The translations under genes were made by a program, and so were the position numbers. Of a stretch of DNA of 64,000 bases, positions 44,793 through 56,212 are shown piece after piece. The stretch covers positions 1 to 64,000 of the forward strand of contig JAKSYS010000170.1 in NCBI GenBank assembly GCA_022925895.1, in the 5' to 3' direction. The stretch comes from Fragilaria crotonensis (Eukaryota > Bacillariophyta > Fragilariophyceae > Fragilariales > Fragilariaceae). Every line of letters starts with the position of its first letter. Position 1 is the stretch's first letter. The notes under the pieces are model-generated. The model was not told where the DNA came from, did no database searches, and saw only the letters and a program-made list of their open reading frames with translations.

Positions 44793-45566
44793 ATGGAACA
44801 ACCGCGAATGCTAGACACAGACCATGCTCTTCAGCCATTGTTACAAATGGCAAAGGAATCGTCCAAGAACGCTGATACGAATCGCACACTTGTGTTGAAA
44901 GCGCTTTCAGATCCAACGATTTTCTGTGGATTTGACCAAATCAAGGCAACATTGGAAATCACGGACGATCACGTGTTAGGCAGGACATTGGACCTATTCT
45001 CCTACGGCACCTATTCAGAATATAAGAGCGCGGAACCTGGCCATTTCATCAGTTTGTCCGACGCCCATGTGTTCAAGCTTCGTCAACTTACGGTGCTGTC
45101 CCTCGTTCAAGAAGCATGTTCGCAAGCATCATCTGCCATATCTTATGATGATTTGTCACACGCTTTGGATGTATATAACCAAATCGATGTGGTGGAAGAC
45201 GTATTGGTGTCCTGCATTTACGCAGGCGTGGTTGCGGGTCAGCTGTGCCAGAAGTCGAAAAGCTTCCTGCTCAGCTGCACCATGCCATACCGTTCTCGAG
45301 ACGTTCCTCGCTCCCAGACGAAAAACTTGTTGGATAGCTTGAAACAATTTCGCAACCGACTCGACGAAACGCTCAACCATGTGCATGCAGCCAAACTGGA
45401 GGCGCAAATGCTGAAGGAGAGTCATGATGCCTTTTGGCGCCAGAATGAGGGCAACCAAAAGGCAGGAACAGCAGACCGCTTTGCTCTTCGTACTCGAGAC
45501 CGCCCAACAGTTCGTGCTTCCAACAAGCGTAGTCGCGGAGGGTTCGCTGATATCGGGCGATTCTAA
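44793..45566 (+). CDS. CSN7: COP9 signalosome subunit 7 (PCI-domain protein)
   Basis: An intact frame of 257 residues from the Met at 44793; a 28-codon open extension upstream is hydrophobic and probably untranslated. The helical N-terminal half (PLLQMAKESSKNADTNRTLV, ALSDPTIFCGFDQIKATL) leads to the winged-helix part of the PCI domain: HVFKLRQLTVLSLVQEACSQ, ISYDDLSHALDVYNQIDVVE, VLVSCIYAGVVAGQLCQKSK. This matches CSN7 (KLRxLT...LE DLI...AVY...I.GKLDQ). A C-terminal helix (KQFRNRLDETLNHVHAAKLE) is the part that packs in the signalosome helical bundle, followed by a short Arg/Gly tail. The COP9 signalosome removes NEDD8 from cullins. eIF3m-like PCI proteins are an alternative but are longer. 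Confidence 0.8.
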   Translation: MEQPRMLDTDHALQPLLQMAKESSKNADTNRTLVLKALSDPTIFCGFDQIKATLEITDDHVLGRTLDLFSYGTYSEYKSAEPGHFISLSDAHVFKLRQLTVLSLVQEACSQASSAISYDDLSHALDVYNQIDVVEDVLVSCIYAGVVAGQLCQKSKSFLLSCTMPYRSRDVPRSQTKNLLDSLKQFRNRLDETLNHVHAAKLEAQMLKESHDAFWRQNEGNQKAGTADRFALRTRDRPTVRASNKRSRGGFADIGRF

Positions 45567-46888
45567 AAAAACTGAGTTCGATGACTAAACCCTCACTATT
45601 ACTCTCAATTCAATGTAGATATGATATTTCAGGCCTCTCCTTTTACATGCTTTATAAGGCCATTCTATTCCTTGCCATTCACTCTTACACCTACCGATAG
45701 ATCGATTCCGCAAGGGCGGGTCTCGCCTTCGTTTTGGTCGACGGCTTCTCGATGCCCAGCTGTGGTTTTGACAGCAATGTTCTCCGCGTTCATATGATCA
45801 TAACATCATGACATCATAACTATCCTGCACGTGGGACATGGGACGCTGGGACTACGCGTACTGTACTCCGAATTCCGAATATGACACATTACTCTCTCTA
45901 CTCTCTAGAGAGAGAAGAACTGTAGACTTGGAGAAGTAAGAAACAGTGCGTACCCTGTGTCGTACACGTGTTCCGGTAATGCCGAGATGCCGAGTACGAG
46001 TATCGTACCGAGTACAAGTACCATTTCACTCCACGGGTTCGGACACCAGTGACTCCTGATGACGTCAGTCAAAATCACTTTCGTTGAATGCCATACGAGT
46101 ACTAGTACCTGATGATCTAATTCACCCAAGTATGCATATATCCTACTCCTTTTTAAATTTGGTTTGTGCGTGTGTGTGTGTGTGTGTGTGTCTGTTACGG
46201 AGTATGACCACTCTGGGGTATTGTTGTACTGTTACGTGGATTACATGTACTACAGGTCTACAGTACATAAATCGACGGTAATTTATGTTGAAACGACAGT
46301 GTCTTACATTACTGTAGTACTGTACTGTAGGAATTCAAAGTTACTGGATGGAATAGTCATTGAATTCGTGGTGAACAGGTTGCATGACAAATGCTACTGT
46401 AAAACATACCGTGCGATGAACTGCAATACTGGGGCATGAGCACAACACTGGGGGTACATACTGTGTACTCCTGTAGTAGCTTACGTTGGTACGTACCAGG
46501 ATACTGCATACTGTAGAACAACATGTGACACTTCTGCCTCGGGTACGACGTATTGTGTACGTCTACTGGAATAGCATACATCTGAAAAACACACAAGAAG
46601 CTTCGCCGGTCATTGTTTTAGCCCTAACAGCCGTGAAAAAGTTATTCCGACTCACTGACATCCCATCGAAAATAGCATTACCGGAGGTAGGTTGCGCATT
46701 TTTTCAATTTTTCAATAGCCCCGCCGGGCTGGTCAAATCGTCTCCCATGAAGGAGAGTTGGTTACCTAATTAGTCTGTTACTTCAGTGCTAAGTACTTAG
46801 TGTACTAAATGTTCTCATTCGCTACCATTGATAATAACAGTTTGCAAAGAACTTCTTTCCAGCCAATCAGCATATTTCGCTATCATCT
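45567..46888. other. Intergenic region with GT microsatellite and GTAC motifs
   Basis: 1.3 kb before the Helitron. It has one TGACGTCA at 46060-46067, a CT/GA-rich palindrome at 45890-45913 and many GTAC tetramers at 46240-46330 and 46440-46560. The 5' end of the Helitron probably lies in its last part, but I could not place it. Confidence 0.45.
46165..46191. repeat. (GT)n microsatellite
   Basis: Near-perfect TG repeat with one C interruption, about 13 units. Confidence 0.9.
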
Positions 46889-49800
46889 ATGACGCCCAGT
46901 AAACGACCACCATCAACAAATCCACTTGCAATTGCAGCAAGGAAAAGGCGTGCCAAACTTCGTCTCCTGTCGCAAGAAGGTGGTGACACTGTGGCTGCTA
47001 CTCAGATGGCTGCCATTGCCACCCAGGACCGGAGCAGACACGACGTGACACGTGCACAACATCTGCAGCGGTCTCAAGATGGTGACCCGTGGCTGCCACT
47101 CAGATGGCTGCCATTGCCACCCAGAACCGAGAACAGACACGACGAACACGTGCACAACGTCTGCAGCGGTCTCAAGATGGTGACCCTGTGGCTGCCGCTC
47201 AGATGGCTGCCATCGCCATCCAGAACCGAGAGCAGACACAACGTACACGTGCACAACGTCTGCAGCGGTCTCAAGATGGTGACCCTGTGGCTGCCACTCA
47301 GATGGCTGCCATCGCCATCCAGAACCGAGAGCAGACACGACGTACACGTGCACAACGTCTGCAGCGGTCTCAAGATGGTGACCCTGTGGCTGCCACTCAG
47401 ATGGCTGCCATCACCATCCAGAACCGAGCAGACACGACGAACACGTGCACAACGTCTGCAGCAGTCTCAAGAAGGTGACCCTGTGGCTGCCACTCAGATG
47501 GCTGCCATTGCCACCCAGAACCGGGAGCAGACACAACGTACACGCACAACGTCTGCAGCGGTCTCAAGAAGGTGACGCTGTGGCTGCCACTCAGATGGCT
47601 GCCATTGCCACCCAGCACCGGGAGCAAACAAGACATACACGCCAAAGTCACCCACGCACCCATGGTTATTCATCTGCTCCTATCCCAGTCCGTCATGTAC
47701 TTGGCCCATGCACATTTGAGTGTCAGGGATGCTCTGCTCTGCATTTTCAGGAAGAAACATCTGAAAGAGGCTTCTTTTCATCTTGCTGTGCCAAGGGCAA
47801 GGTATCTCTCCCACCTCTTGATCCCACACCAAATGTGTTGATAGAGCTTTTTCAAGAACCTGAAACATTCATGCCATTCATACGTGCCTACAACTCTGCC
47901 TTGAGTTTTGCCTCAATAGGCGTTAATGTGGATGATGGTTTGATTGATCGTACCCATGGAATTTATACTTTTCGCATTCATGGCTCAATGTACCACCGGT
48001 TGGGATCATTGCTTCCAGCACCTGGACAGCATCCTGCATTTGCACAGTTATATTTTTATGATACTGAACATGAGGCAGACAATCGCTACGTCATATGAAT
48101 AAGTTGGACAAGCATACTGTTGAATCATTGCAGCAAATGATTCAGAATGAAAACCGTCTGTATGGATTATTCAAGCAGGCTCTTGATGAGCAAACCTTGG
48201 TCAATAGTTCTGATGGCAATGATGTTGAATTGCCTGGCCACAATCTTGCAATGCATATCTTAGAGCAACCTGAATTGGACCACAGACGTTACAATCGTCC
48301 AAGTTCCAGTGAGGTAGCTGTGATACTTCCTGACCAAGGTTCAGGGAACCGCGATATTCGAGTACTGCATCATGGTGGAGTGATTCAATCCATCTCAGAA
48401 CTGCATCCTGACTATTCTCCACTGGCCTATGTCCTTCTGTTTCCAACAGGGAGCCCACAAGGCTGGCATCCTGAAATGATGCAGACTGGTCCAAATGCTA
48501 TGACTCCACCGTCTACAAAATTAACTTGCCTCATGCATGCTGCATTTCGTCTTTTTGTACGCCCTGCTCCTATGTTCTCCAATCACCTTCACCTTGCAGG
48601 AAAGCTGTTCCACCAATACATTGTAGACTGCTATGCCCAAGTGGAACAAGGTCGCCTTAATTTCATCCGTCATAATCAACCAAAATTGCGTGCTGAACTA
48701 TATCAAGGCATTGCAGATGCTGTTGCTGGAGAGGATGTGACTAACACACGACAGCTTGGGCGTCGAATTATTCTGCCTTCATCTTTCATTGGAAGTCCAA
48801 GGAACATGCACCAACTTTGTCAAGATGCATTGGCAATTGTGCGCCGAATGGGCAAGCCAGATCTTTTTATTACAATGACAACCAATCCACAGTGGCCAGA
48901 AGTCATGGAAAATCTTCTTCCTGGACAAACTGCAAATGACAGACCAGATTTGGTGGCACGAGTGTTTCATCTCAAGTTCACAGATATGATGAGTGATCTC
49001 CAGAAACGACAAGTGCTTGGAAGGGTTGTGGCTGCTATCTACACCATTGAATTTCAAAAGCGAGGATTGCCACATGCGCACATTCTGGTTATTCTGGCAG
49101 AAATGACAAACCCGTACAGAATCTGACATTGATTGTATCATTTCAGCTGAGATCCCTGATGCATTGATAGATCCTGAGCTGCATGCAACTGTGAAGCGAT
49201 GTATGTTGCATGGGCCCTGTGGCACCAAAGTTTCCCAAATCGATGGCAAAGTCTGAAATGTTGTAATAGTCCTACACACCCAGGTGAATGCACTGATAAG
49301 TATCCCCGGCCATTTCAAGATGAGACAACCCTCAATGATGATGGATTCCCTCAATATCATCGACGTGATGATGGAAGGACTGTGACTGTTCGAGGAGCCG
49401 AGTTGGACAACCGCTGGGTAGTGCCATACAATCGCTATCTTACCAAGAAGTATGACTGCCACATCAATGTTGAGGTTTGCAACTCAGTGCAGGCTGTCAA
49501 ATACCTCTACAAATATGTATACAAAGGCCACGACCGTGCTGCAGTCCAGGTTGGTGAAGATACTGATGAGGATGAGATCAACCTCTATCTTCAGGGACGT
49601 TATGTCTCTGCATCTGAGGCATGCTGGCGCCTCTTCAGTTTTCGTCTTCACACTGAAAAGCCAAATGTGATGCGCCTAATGTACCATCTTCCCAACCAGC
49701 AATCAGTTGTGTTTCAGGAAGATGAAACAGTTGATCAAGTACTTGCAAGGGGAGCACCCCATACACAGTTGCTTGCATGGTTTGAACTCAATCAAAATGA

Positions 49801-51867
49801 TCAATATGCTTGCCAGTTCCTGTATCATGACATCCCTCAGCACTATAGATGGGATAATGCTGGGAAATGCTGTGCGGCGATCACCTAATCACCAGCAAAA
49901 ATTCCCCACTGTATCTCGCCTCTACAGTGCTTCTCCTTCTTCTGGTGAGCGATACTTTCGGCGCATGTTGACTGTTGTGAAGGGTGCAACAAGTTTTCAA
50001 GCTCTACGAACAGTGGATGGAGAACTTTGTCCAACATTTCAAGATGCCTGCCGACACTAGGTCTTCTGGATGATGATACTGAGTGGCATAGAGCCATGCA
50101 GGAAGCCACACAGATAGTGTCAGCATGCCGGCTCAGAAGACTCTTTGCAATCATCCTTTCAACTGTGATGTCTCTGATCCAAGGTCACTCTATCAGTCTT
50201 ACTGGGCTGCAATGTCAGAAGACTTTGCACACCATCACCCTGGCTTCACTGAACAACAGCTGCAGGACTTCCTTGTGCGTGAACTTGATGCCCTCCTGGG
50301 GATGATGTACAGTCATTCTGTATTTGAATGGGTACCATCCTTCGCACACTTCTGCTTGAGCATGCAACTGCTGTGGATAATTCTATCAACCATTGGTTGC
50401 AATTACAGCTTTCGTCATCCAGCAGTGATATTCAACAACAGCTGGATCGCTTCCTCTTCTGAATGCCCAACAACATGCTATTTTTGATGCTGTCCTGGCA
50501 TCTGTCAATAGTGGTACTCAAATTCAGCAAAAATGTTCTTTGTTGATGGGCCTGCAGGCTCAGGTAAGACAGAGTTGTTCAGAATGATCCTTGCAAAGGT
50601 GCGCAGTGAAGGACATGTTGCTCTTGCAACAGCTATATCAGGTATTGCTGCCACCAACTTTGCTCCTTTGGGCCGTACACTGCACTATATATCTGGACTT
50701 CCAATTCAATTGTATGAAACATCTATGCAACCTATCAAAAGACAAGGCAGAAGTTCTGAAGGTAGCAAAGCTTTTGATCATTGATGAGATCACAATGCTC
50801 AAGGGTGTTGGTCTTGATGTTCTTTCACAGTCTCTTTGTGACTTGCTTGAATGTGCTGATGCTCCTTTTGGTGGTTTGGTTGTTATCATGGGTGGTGACT
50901 TTCGTCAAGTGCTTCCTGTACTAAGCCATGCTGGACGAGCTACCATTGTGCATTCAACTGTCCTACAATCTAAAGTCTGGCAGACTTCATCTGTGAACAT
51001 AATGCAACTCTCTGAGAATATGCGACATGTATGGACTTAGAAAACACAAGTGACCCACAGCTGCAAGAAGTACTTTCCCATTTTGCATCATTCCTCTTGA
51101 GGATTGGTGAGGACATGGAGCCTTCCCCAATAAATCTACCATTGTATATTTCAGCCTCAAGAAGTGAAAGAACTGGTTGAGCATGTGTTTGATGATTTTT
51201 CTTCTAATGATCCACTCTATTGGTCTGAACGTGCTATCCTATGTCCCAAAAACAAAGATGTTCAACAAATAAATGATATGGTATCATCAAGATTACCACA
51301 TGATGAGCATATATTTCTCAGTATTGACAACATCATGTCTGAAGAAATTGATGATCCTGCATATACCCTCTATCCTCCTGAATTCCTGAACTCTTTGGAG
51401 CCATCAGGCCTCCCACCACATCGCCTCAGTCTAAAAAAGGCATGCTGGTCATGTTGCTGAAACCTATCAAGTACACTCAGCAATGGCACCCGACTCATGG
51501 TTCGCCGTATCTCACGGTCCATCCTTGAATGTTCTGTTCCTACCTCTGGAGAAATTGTGGACATACCACGAATTGCACTCCTTTCACCAGAAGATGAACT
51601 GCCTTTCATCTTTAAACGACGACAGTTTCCAGTCCGACCAGCATATGCAATGACCATCAACAAGAGTCAAGGTCAAACATTGCAAAAGTTGGAATCTTTG
51701 TGCCACAAGGCATATTTGCACATGGTCAACTTTATGTTGCTCTTTCACGAGTTCGTAACCCACATGATCTTTTTGTATTTACTGGTGGTCATCCACTGCA
51801 CAACATTGTTTACAAGGAGGTCCTCATTTCAACATTGTGCCCTCGGCATCATCAGCAACAAAATTAA
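46889..51867 (+). mobile_element. Helitron (rolling-circle transposon) coding region, autonomous type
   Basis: Rep and Pif1-type helicase blocks occur in order on the plus strand. They are a Cys-containing LGPCTFECQGCSALHFQEET segment (47.7 kb), a Helitron_like_N region (ISELHPDYSPLAYVLLFPTG, LPSSFIGSPRNMHQLCQDAL, GKPDLFITMTTNPQWPEVME, FQKRGLPHAHILVIL with the metal-binding HxH) and VVPYNRYLTKKYDCHINVEV plus KYLYKYVYKG with the paired tyrosines. The helicase follows: GPAGSGKT (Walker A, 50.55 kb), LLIIDEITML (Walker B), VVIMGGDFRQVLPVL, AYAMTINKSQGQTLQKL and GQLYVALSRVRNPHDLF near 51.75 kb. The termini (5' TC, 3' hairpin-CTRR) could not be placed, so the bounds are of coding sequence only. 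About ten frame changes are visible, more per kb than in host genes, so it is probably partly decayed as well as affected by sequence error. Confidence 0.85.
46889..51867 (+). pseudogene. Helitron RepHel protein gene, frame-broken
   Basis: The gene starts with a basic MTPSKRPPSTNPLAIAARKR and a repetitive region of about 220 residues, then Rep and helicase domains as described for the element. The longest unbroken pieces are 48095-49126 (Rep catalytic part, 343 residues) and 49199-49888 (tyrosine region). Changes of frame lie near 47090, 47440, 48095, 49115, 49250, 49885, 50300-50530, 50750, 51040-51160, 51460 and 51690. At 47090 and at other places one base is missing compared with the neighbouring repeat copy (CCCGT for CCCTGT). 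All helicase motifs remain readable. Confidence 0.7.
46982..47643 (+). repeat. 99-bp tandem repeat in the Helitron N-terminal coding region
   Basis: Seven copies with starts spaced 98, 99, 99, 97 and 97 bp for the middle ones, marked by GTCTCAAGATGG and CTCAGATGGCTGCCAT. A full unit codes for 33 residues such as DGDPVAATQMAAIAIQNREQ then TRRTRAQRLQRSQ. The 97- and 98-bp units differ by missing bases only, so the ancestral period is a whole number of codons. Confidence 0.9.
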
Positions 51868-52312
51868 ACAAGTTCACTGGCTATTTATAACTAACATTTG
51901 GGCAAACTAAATTAGCAAATTTCTATGAAATCATCACATCTTCCCTTATCTACAGTTACCACTACATACATAGGTTATTTACGTATTTACAATGCCTTTC
52001 AGTATTGCACTGGACACCAATACTATGCTGCAAACTGGGTACTGTACATCCTTTAATACCGAACATTGGAAACACAATACCCACAACCCACTACCTATAG
52101 ACCACCCGATCAATTGTGAGGCACCCACTAGTATCCTTTATGCATACATCATTGTATATCATCTCATGATGAACACGCTTCAATTGTCACAATCAGTGTG
52201 TCGGGTTCCATGTAGTGGATGCTTCTGCATCTTTACAACGATGAAGTACACTTCGCATTTTCTCGCCCTTGCTTTCTCATTCCTTAGTAGATGAGGCCTT
52301 TCTGCCATCAGG
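51868..52312. other. Region between the Helitron and the GST-HIT gene
   Basis: 445 bp, AT-rich near the Helitron stop, with no gene. The Helitron 3' terminus is probably here; I found no unambiguous hairpin plus CTRR end. Confidence 0.4.
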
Positions 52313-53449
52313 ATGTCGCTGAACTCACAACATATCATCTACGACGTGCCAGTCTCTAACAATGGAGCTCGTTGTCGCATCATCTTGTACAAGAAGGAAA
52401 TTGACGAAACGGAGGTGCACCTGGTTCCACAGACCGAAATAGGTGGGCTCAAGGCCGCAGCATTCTTGTCGCTTAATGCCCAAGGCAAGATCCCGACCTT
52501 GCATTGTCCTGCATTAGGATTCAGTATCCCTGAAAGTGACACAATTTGCCGTTACTTACTGACGAAGTATGCCGACAGAGGACCTTCATTCTTGCCAGAT
52601 GATTACAAGTCGAACCTCCTCAGTCGATTCCATGATATGTATCTCACAACAATTCAAGGCTGCTTGTACAAGGACCGACCTCCATTTGGAATCTTTGGTA
52701 CTAGAAAGGACGCATTGAGCGAATTTCAGGCAGATGCGCGTGTTGGACGATCTTTTGGTCGAAACTGATATGTATTTGTGCGGTTCCGAAGTATCACTTG
52801 CTGATGCAACTATCTTTCCAACCATGGTATTCGCCAAACACATGTTTCCAAAGTTTGGCTTTCCTGATGCCTTGCCTTCCAAGCTTGATGCCTGGTTTGA
52901 AAGAGTGAAGCTGAGCGATCCCGTTTTCAAGCGTGTTTTCGACGAGGTATGGTTGTCTTGTGCACGCGCTGCAATCGTTGCTTGTACTGCTGTCTCACTA
53001 CTTTTAATGTCGACTACAATAGGTCCACGGTGGTTTGCTTCAATGGGAAGAAAGGAAGCGATGGGACCCCATTTGGTTGGCAGGTGTGCGCGATGAAGCC
53101 CCTGCCACCCTCTTCGACAAGATTATTTCAGGTGAGATTCCTGCAGCAATTGTGAAGCAGGATGACAAAATATTAGCCTTCAAGGATATCAACTGCTGCG
53201 CCAGCGCACATTCTTGTGATCCCAAAGGATCGAGCAGGTCTTACCAATATTCGAAAGGCTTCTCCAGAGCATATTGAAATCCTAGGCCGACTTATGGTGG
53301 CTGCTGGCGAGATTGCGAACGACACAGAACTTGGCTTCGGCGACGGGGCCAGGATTGTGATCAACGACGGGACGGACGGCGGCCAAGAAGTCATGCACCT
53401 TCATATCCACGTGCTCGGTGGTCGAGCGATGACTTGGCCACCAGGATAG
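52313..53449 (+). CDS. Glutathione S-transferase fused to a HIT (histidine-triad) domain
   Basis: MSLNSQHIIYDVPVSNNGAR opens a GST thioredoxin-like domain: CRIILYKKEIDETEVHLVPQ, LNAQGKIPTLHCPALGFSIP and ESDTICRYLLTKYAD (the cis-Pro and ES-D glutathione contacts). An all-alpha domain ends SLADATIFPTMVFAKHMFPK and LDAWFERVKLSDPVFKRVF. A 75-bp GT-AG intron (about 52947-53021) joins FDE to VHGGLLQWEERKRWDPIWLA without losing frame. A HINT-type HIT domain follows: LFDKIISGEIPAAIVKQDDK, ILAFKDIN, AHILVIPKDRAGLTNI, and the triad QEVMHLHIHVLGGRAMTWPP. HIT proteins hydrolyse AMP-linked substrates. The two folds in one protein suggest a redox-linked nucleotide hydrolase. Frame shifts near 52727 and 53192 (CCC to C) are sequence-error-like. 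Confidence 0.8.
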
Positions 53450-53839
53450 AGTACATTAGATTTTAGGAGAGAAGATTATATAGATGTCGTCCCCGGTCAA
53501 TCATGGTTCAGAATGAAGACTTGGGGATTAGGGCCTCGATTGCTTCAATACACGTAGTACGCCACCAGCCGTATCAGATGCACAATCCAGCAAGCGCCCT
53601 GGATAATAGGAACTACAGATGTCTATCACCGATAATCCAGATTTAGTTGTTAACATAATTTTTGACAGCCCAACCGGCCGGTGAGAAAAAAATAGAGGGG
53701 AGTTCTTGGTGCGAGGGTCCCTCCAGTACCATGCATGCCAGTTGGCACTGCGAGATACGCGGAAGGCAAGATTATCAAAACGAGAGAGCGCATTTCAATA
53801 CTCTAAACCACCCACCAATAAGTCTCCCCCCTGTCAAGT
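53450..53839. other. Tail-to-tail intergenic region
   Basis: 390 bp between convergent GST-HIT and DDX6 genes. No gene and almost no GTAC motifs. Confidence 0.4.
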
Positions 53840-55262
53840 TTAGCCAACGTAGAGGCTGCGATCGATGTTGGGTGGAATGGCACGGATTTCCGTTCCAAGC
53901 TCTGATTCCACGCGTCGCAGCGCATGTCGATCTTCGTAAGTGATCAAGTTCACAGCCAAACCAAGGTGGCCAAAACGACCAGAACGACCAATGCGATGGA
54001 GGTAAGTTTCGCTGTTCTTGGGGAAGTCGAAATTAATTACAACATTCACGGATTGAATATCGATACCTCGGGTGAAAAGGTCTACAAGGGGCGATGTAAG
54101 TACAAAGAAGACATCGATGATGTGATGTATGATGGATATCTTACCTGAGGTAACCAAATGCCTCGTCGCACCGTTCCGGAACTCATGAAAGACTCTGTTT
54201 CTGTTTGCTTGTTGCATCTTGGCGTGGATATAGTAGCAGGAGTACCCCAGTTCGGTGATTTTTTCGCCAGGAGTTCAACGCGGTTAACCGAGTTGCAGAA
54301 GATGATGCTTTGGTTGATTTCAAGCTTCGAAAAGAGCGTGTTCAGGCAGTGGACCTTTGTCTTTCCTCAACATATGCATAGAATTGGGAAATACCGCGGA
54401 GGGTAAGCTCGTCCATGAGGTTGATACTGTAGGGTTGGGAACGTGTTTGTTGCAGAATCCTTTGACAGTGACGGGAAAGGTGGCGCTAAACAAACAAATC
54501 TGGTGAGCGGGATCGCACATGCCTATGATTTGCTCAAGGACAGGTTGAAATTCAGGTGACAGCAACTTGTCGGCTTCATCCATGATGATTGTTCGGCAAT
54601 GGCTCAGATCGGCTACATTCTTTGACGCCAAATCAAGAAGGCGACCCGGTGTCGCAACGATGATATGGACTGTGTTGTAGAGACGCATGATATCGTCCTT
54701 TAAGGATGTTCCTCCAGTAGTAACCATACACTGAACCCCCATGTGTTTGCCGATTTCCTTGACGATGGCAGAAGTTTGCAGCGCAAGTTCTCGGGTAGGA
54801 ATGAGGATAAGAACTGAAACAGAATATTCAATGGATCGTGAGAGATAAGGGTAGGTAACAAAAACCTTATGGTTCCACTCCATTGCCCTCACCTTGAATG
54901 TCTTTCTTGTCGGTGTCGGTTTTCTCCAGGCAAGGGATAATATAAGCAGCAGTCTTGCCTGTTCCATTTTTGGCACGTGCAAGAACATTACGGTTCTGTA
55001 GAATGATAGGAATTGCTTCCTCTTGGATGGGACTCGGTTTTTCGAAGCCCTTCTCAAAGATGCCCATGAGCAATTCTCGCTTGAGGAAGAAATCTTCAAA
55101 CTCTCGACCCTTTGTGTCGGTGACGTCTTCTGTCTTGTATCTCGTATCTTTTGACGGGGCCACAAGGCCATCCCTAAAAGTTCCAGTTCCTGCGACTATT
55201 TGGCCGCCCCCGGCATTGCTTTTGTTTCCCCCATTGGCTGGAGGCTTCTGAACTGATGTCAT
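53840..55262 (-). CDS. DHH1: DEAD-box RNA helicase DDX6/Dhh1/Me31B
   Basis: Exon 1 (55262-54893) covers the Q-motif ([27 protein letters not shown]) and motif [10 protein letters not shown] 79-bp intron follows. Exon 2 (54813-54145) holds [31 protein letters not shown] and, after shifts, [53 protein letters not shown] 63-bp intron (54144-54082) splits VTS and [10 protein letters not shown]. The last exon has [20 protein letters not shown] and [34 protein letters not shown] is diagnostic of the DDX6 branch, which represses translation and promotes decapping in P-bodies. Three or so single-base losses (54433 in a C run, about 54350, 54262 in an A run) break exon 2. Confidence 0.9.
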
Positions 55263-55899
55263 GATTATTGCACTGCCTTCACGTCAATAGCAGCTCCTTC
55301 GATCCCTGATTCACTTATAATTCTCTTGTATAATTTGCAGTGTTCTATCCCGCCGGTATCAACTGGATCTCTCGAACTCCTTCAAAACGGAACAGAAGTA
55401 CGGCCACGGGAGGTCTGATCGCGGTATCTTCTCGTAGAACGAACGTGGGAATTAGTAATGCCGCTAAACTTGCAAGGTTGACCTTCAAAATTAGGAATCA
55501 AACAACTCTTCCTCGTTTTGCTGATCCCTCTTTGTTGTCAATGTACTGTTGCGTATTCAATGAATTCACCTGATAAAGTTCAAGTGCTTTCAACAGAATC
55601 GTTCGATGGCTTTACTAACACTTTCAGAAGGTGTTTATGGCCGATTTCGCTGAGAACGACCTGGAGGCAAAATTATGCTGGTATACAAAGGTGCATATGA
55701 ATGTATTTTACGATGCGAAGTGCAACCAGAGGCTGTCCCTGTCAAGGAGTCATCGACGGTCTTGCAGACGGAATTCCGTTGGGAGGAGGTCAAGCGTATC
55801 CATATTCCATATGTCGTACTATATGTACATATGTACACACTTAGAACAGTACAAGTACTTTGTACTGTAGTACTTGTACCAGTACAGTATATGGAGTTG
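55263..55899. other. Region between DDX6 and the piggyBac-like element
   Basis: 637 bp. An open stretch at 55631-55870 begins MADFAENDLEAKLCWYTKVH but I recognise no family; other frames over it are equally open. GTAC motifs cluster at 55840-55885. Confidence 0.35.
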
Positions 55900-55903
55900 C
55901 TAG

Positions 55904-55917
55904 TGTCTACCCACCCG
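55904..55917 (+). repeat. Left terminal inverted repeat of the piggyBac-like element
   Basis: 14 bp, TGTCTACCCACCCG, perfect match to the right end. Counting CTAG and the outer TG/CA the mirrored sequence is 20 bp long, but CTAG is itself a palindrome and is better read as target duplication. Confidence 0.85.
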
Positions 55918-55918
55918 A

Positions 55919-55956
55919 CGGGATTAATTAACCCCATTTGGGGTTAATTAATCCCG
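55919..55956. repeat. Subterminal hairpin of the piggyBac-like element
   Basis: A 38-bp palindrome with 17-bp arms (CGGGATTAATTAACCCC and its complement) around ATTT. The right end has two direct GGATTAATTAAGGCA copies at 58611-58625 and 58633-58647, so the motif is shared by both ends and is a candidate transposase site. Confidence 0.85.
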
Positions 55957-56212
55957 TTTTTGCCACACTAGGAAATCGCTCCTGTTATCTTGTACATCCT
56001 CCCTCAGACTCCAAACTTGGACATCGTCTCAAGAACAGTATAATGGTGCATGGTTTGAAGTAGCAGTTGGCCACTGGTTGTTGTCATGGAGTTATTTCAA
56101 TTTTTCTATAAGAATTTTTTTTCCCTCCCAAATTTTTCACAGTTGCGGGAATTCTTGACCATGACATTGCGATTGCTCCTCTTCATCGGTTTCTTCACAA
56201 ATTGATCTGAAA

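Noticed and set aside
46084-46439. Open frames over the GT microsatellite
   Set aside because: Cys/Val repeats come from the dinucleotide repeat and not from a protein.
46982-47643. CRISPR-like array
   Set aside because: Units are 99 bp and contiguous with no unique spacers; they form a translated tandem repeat in a Helitron.
55631-55870. Possible short gene MADFAENDLEAKLCWYTKVH...
   Set aside because: The second half is open in three frames and no family is recognised; left as unassigned intergenic.
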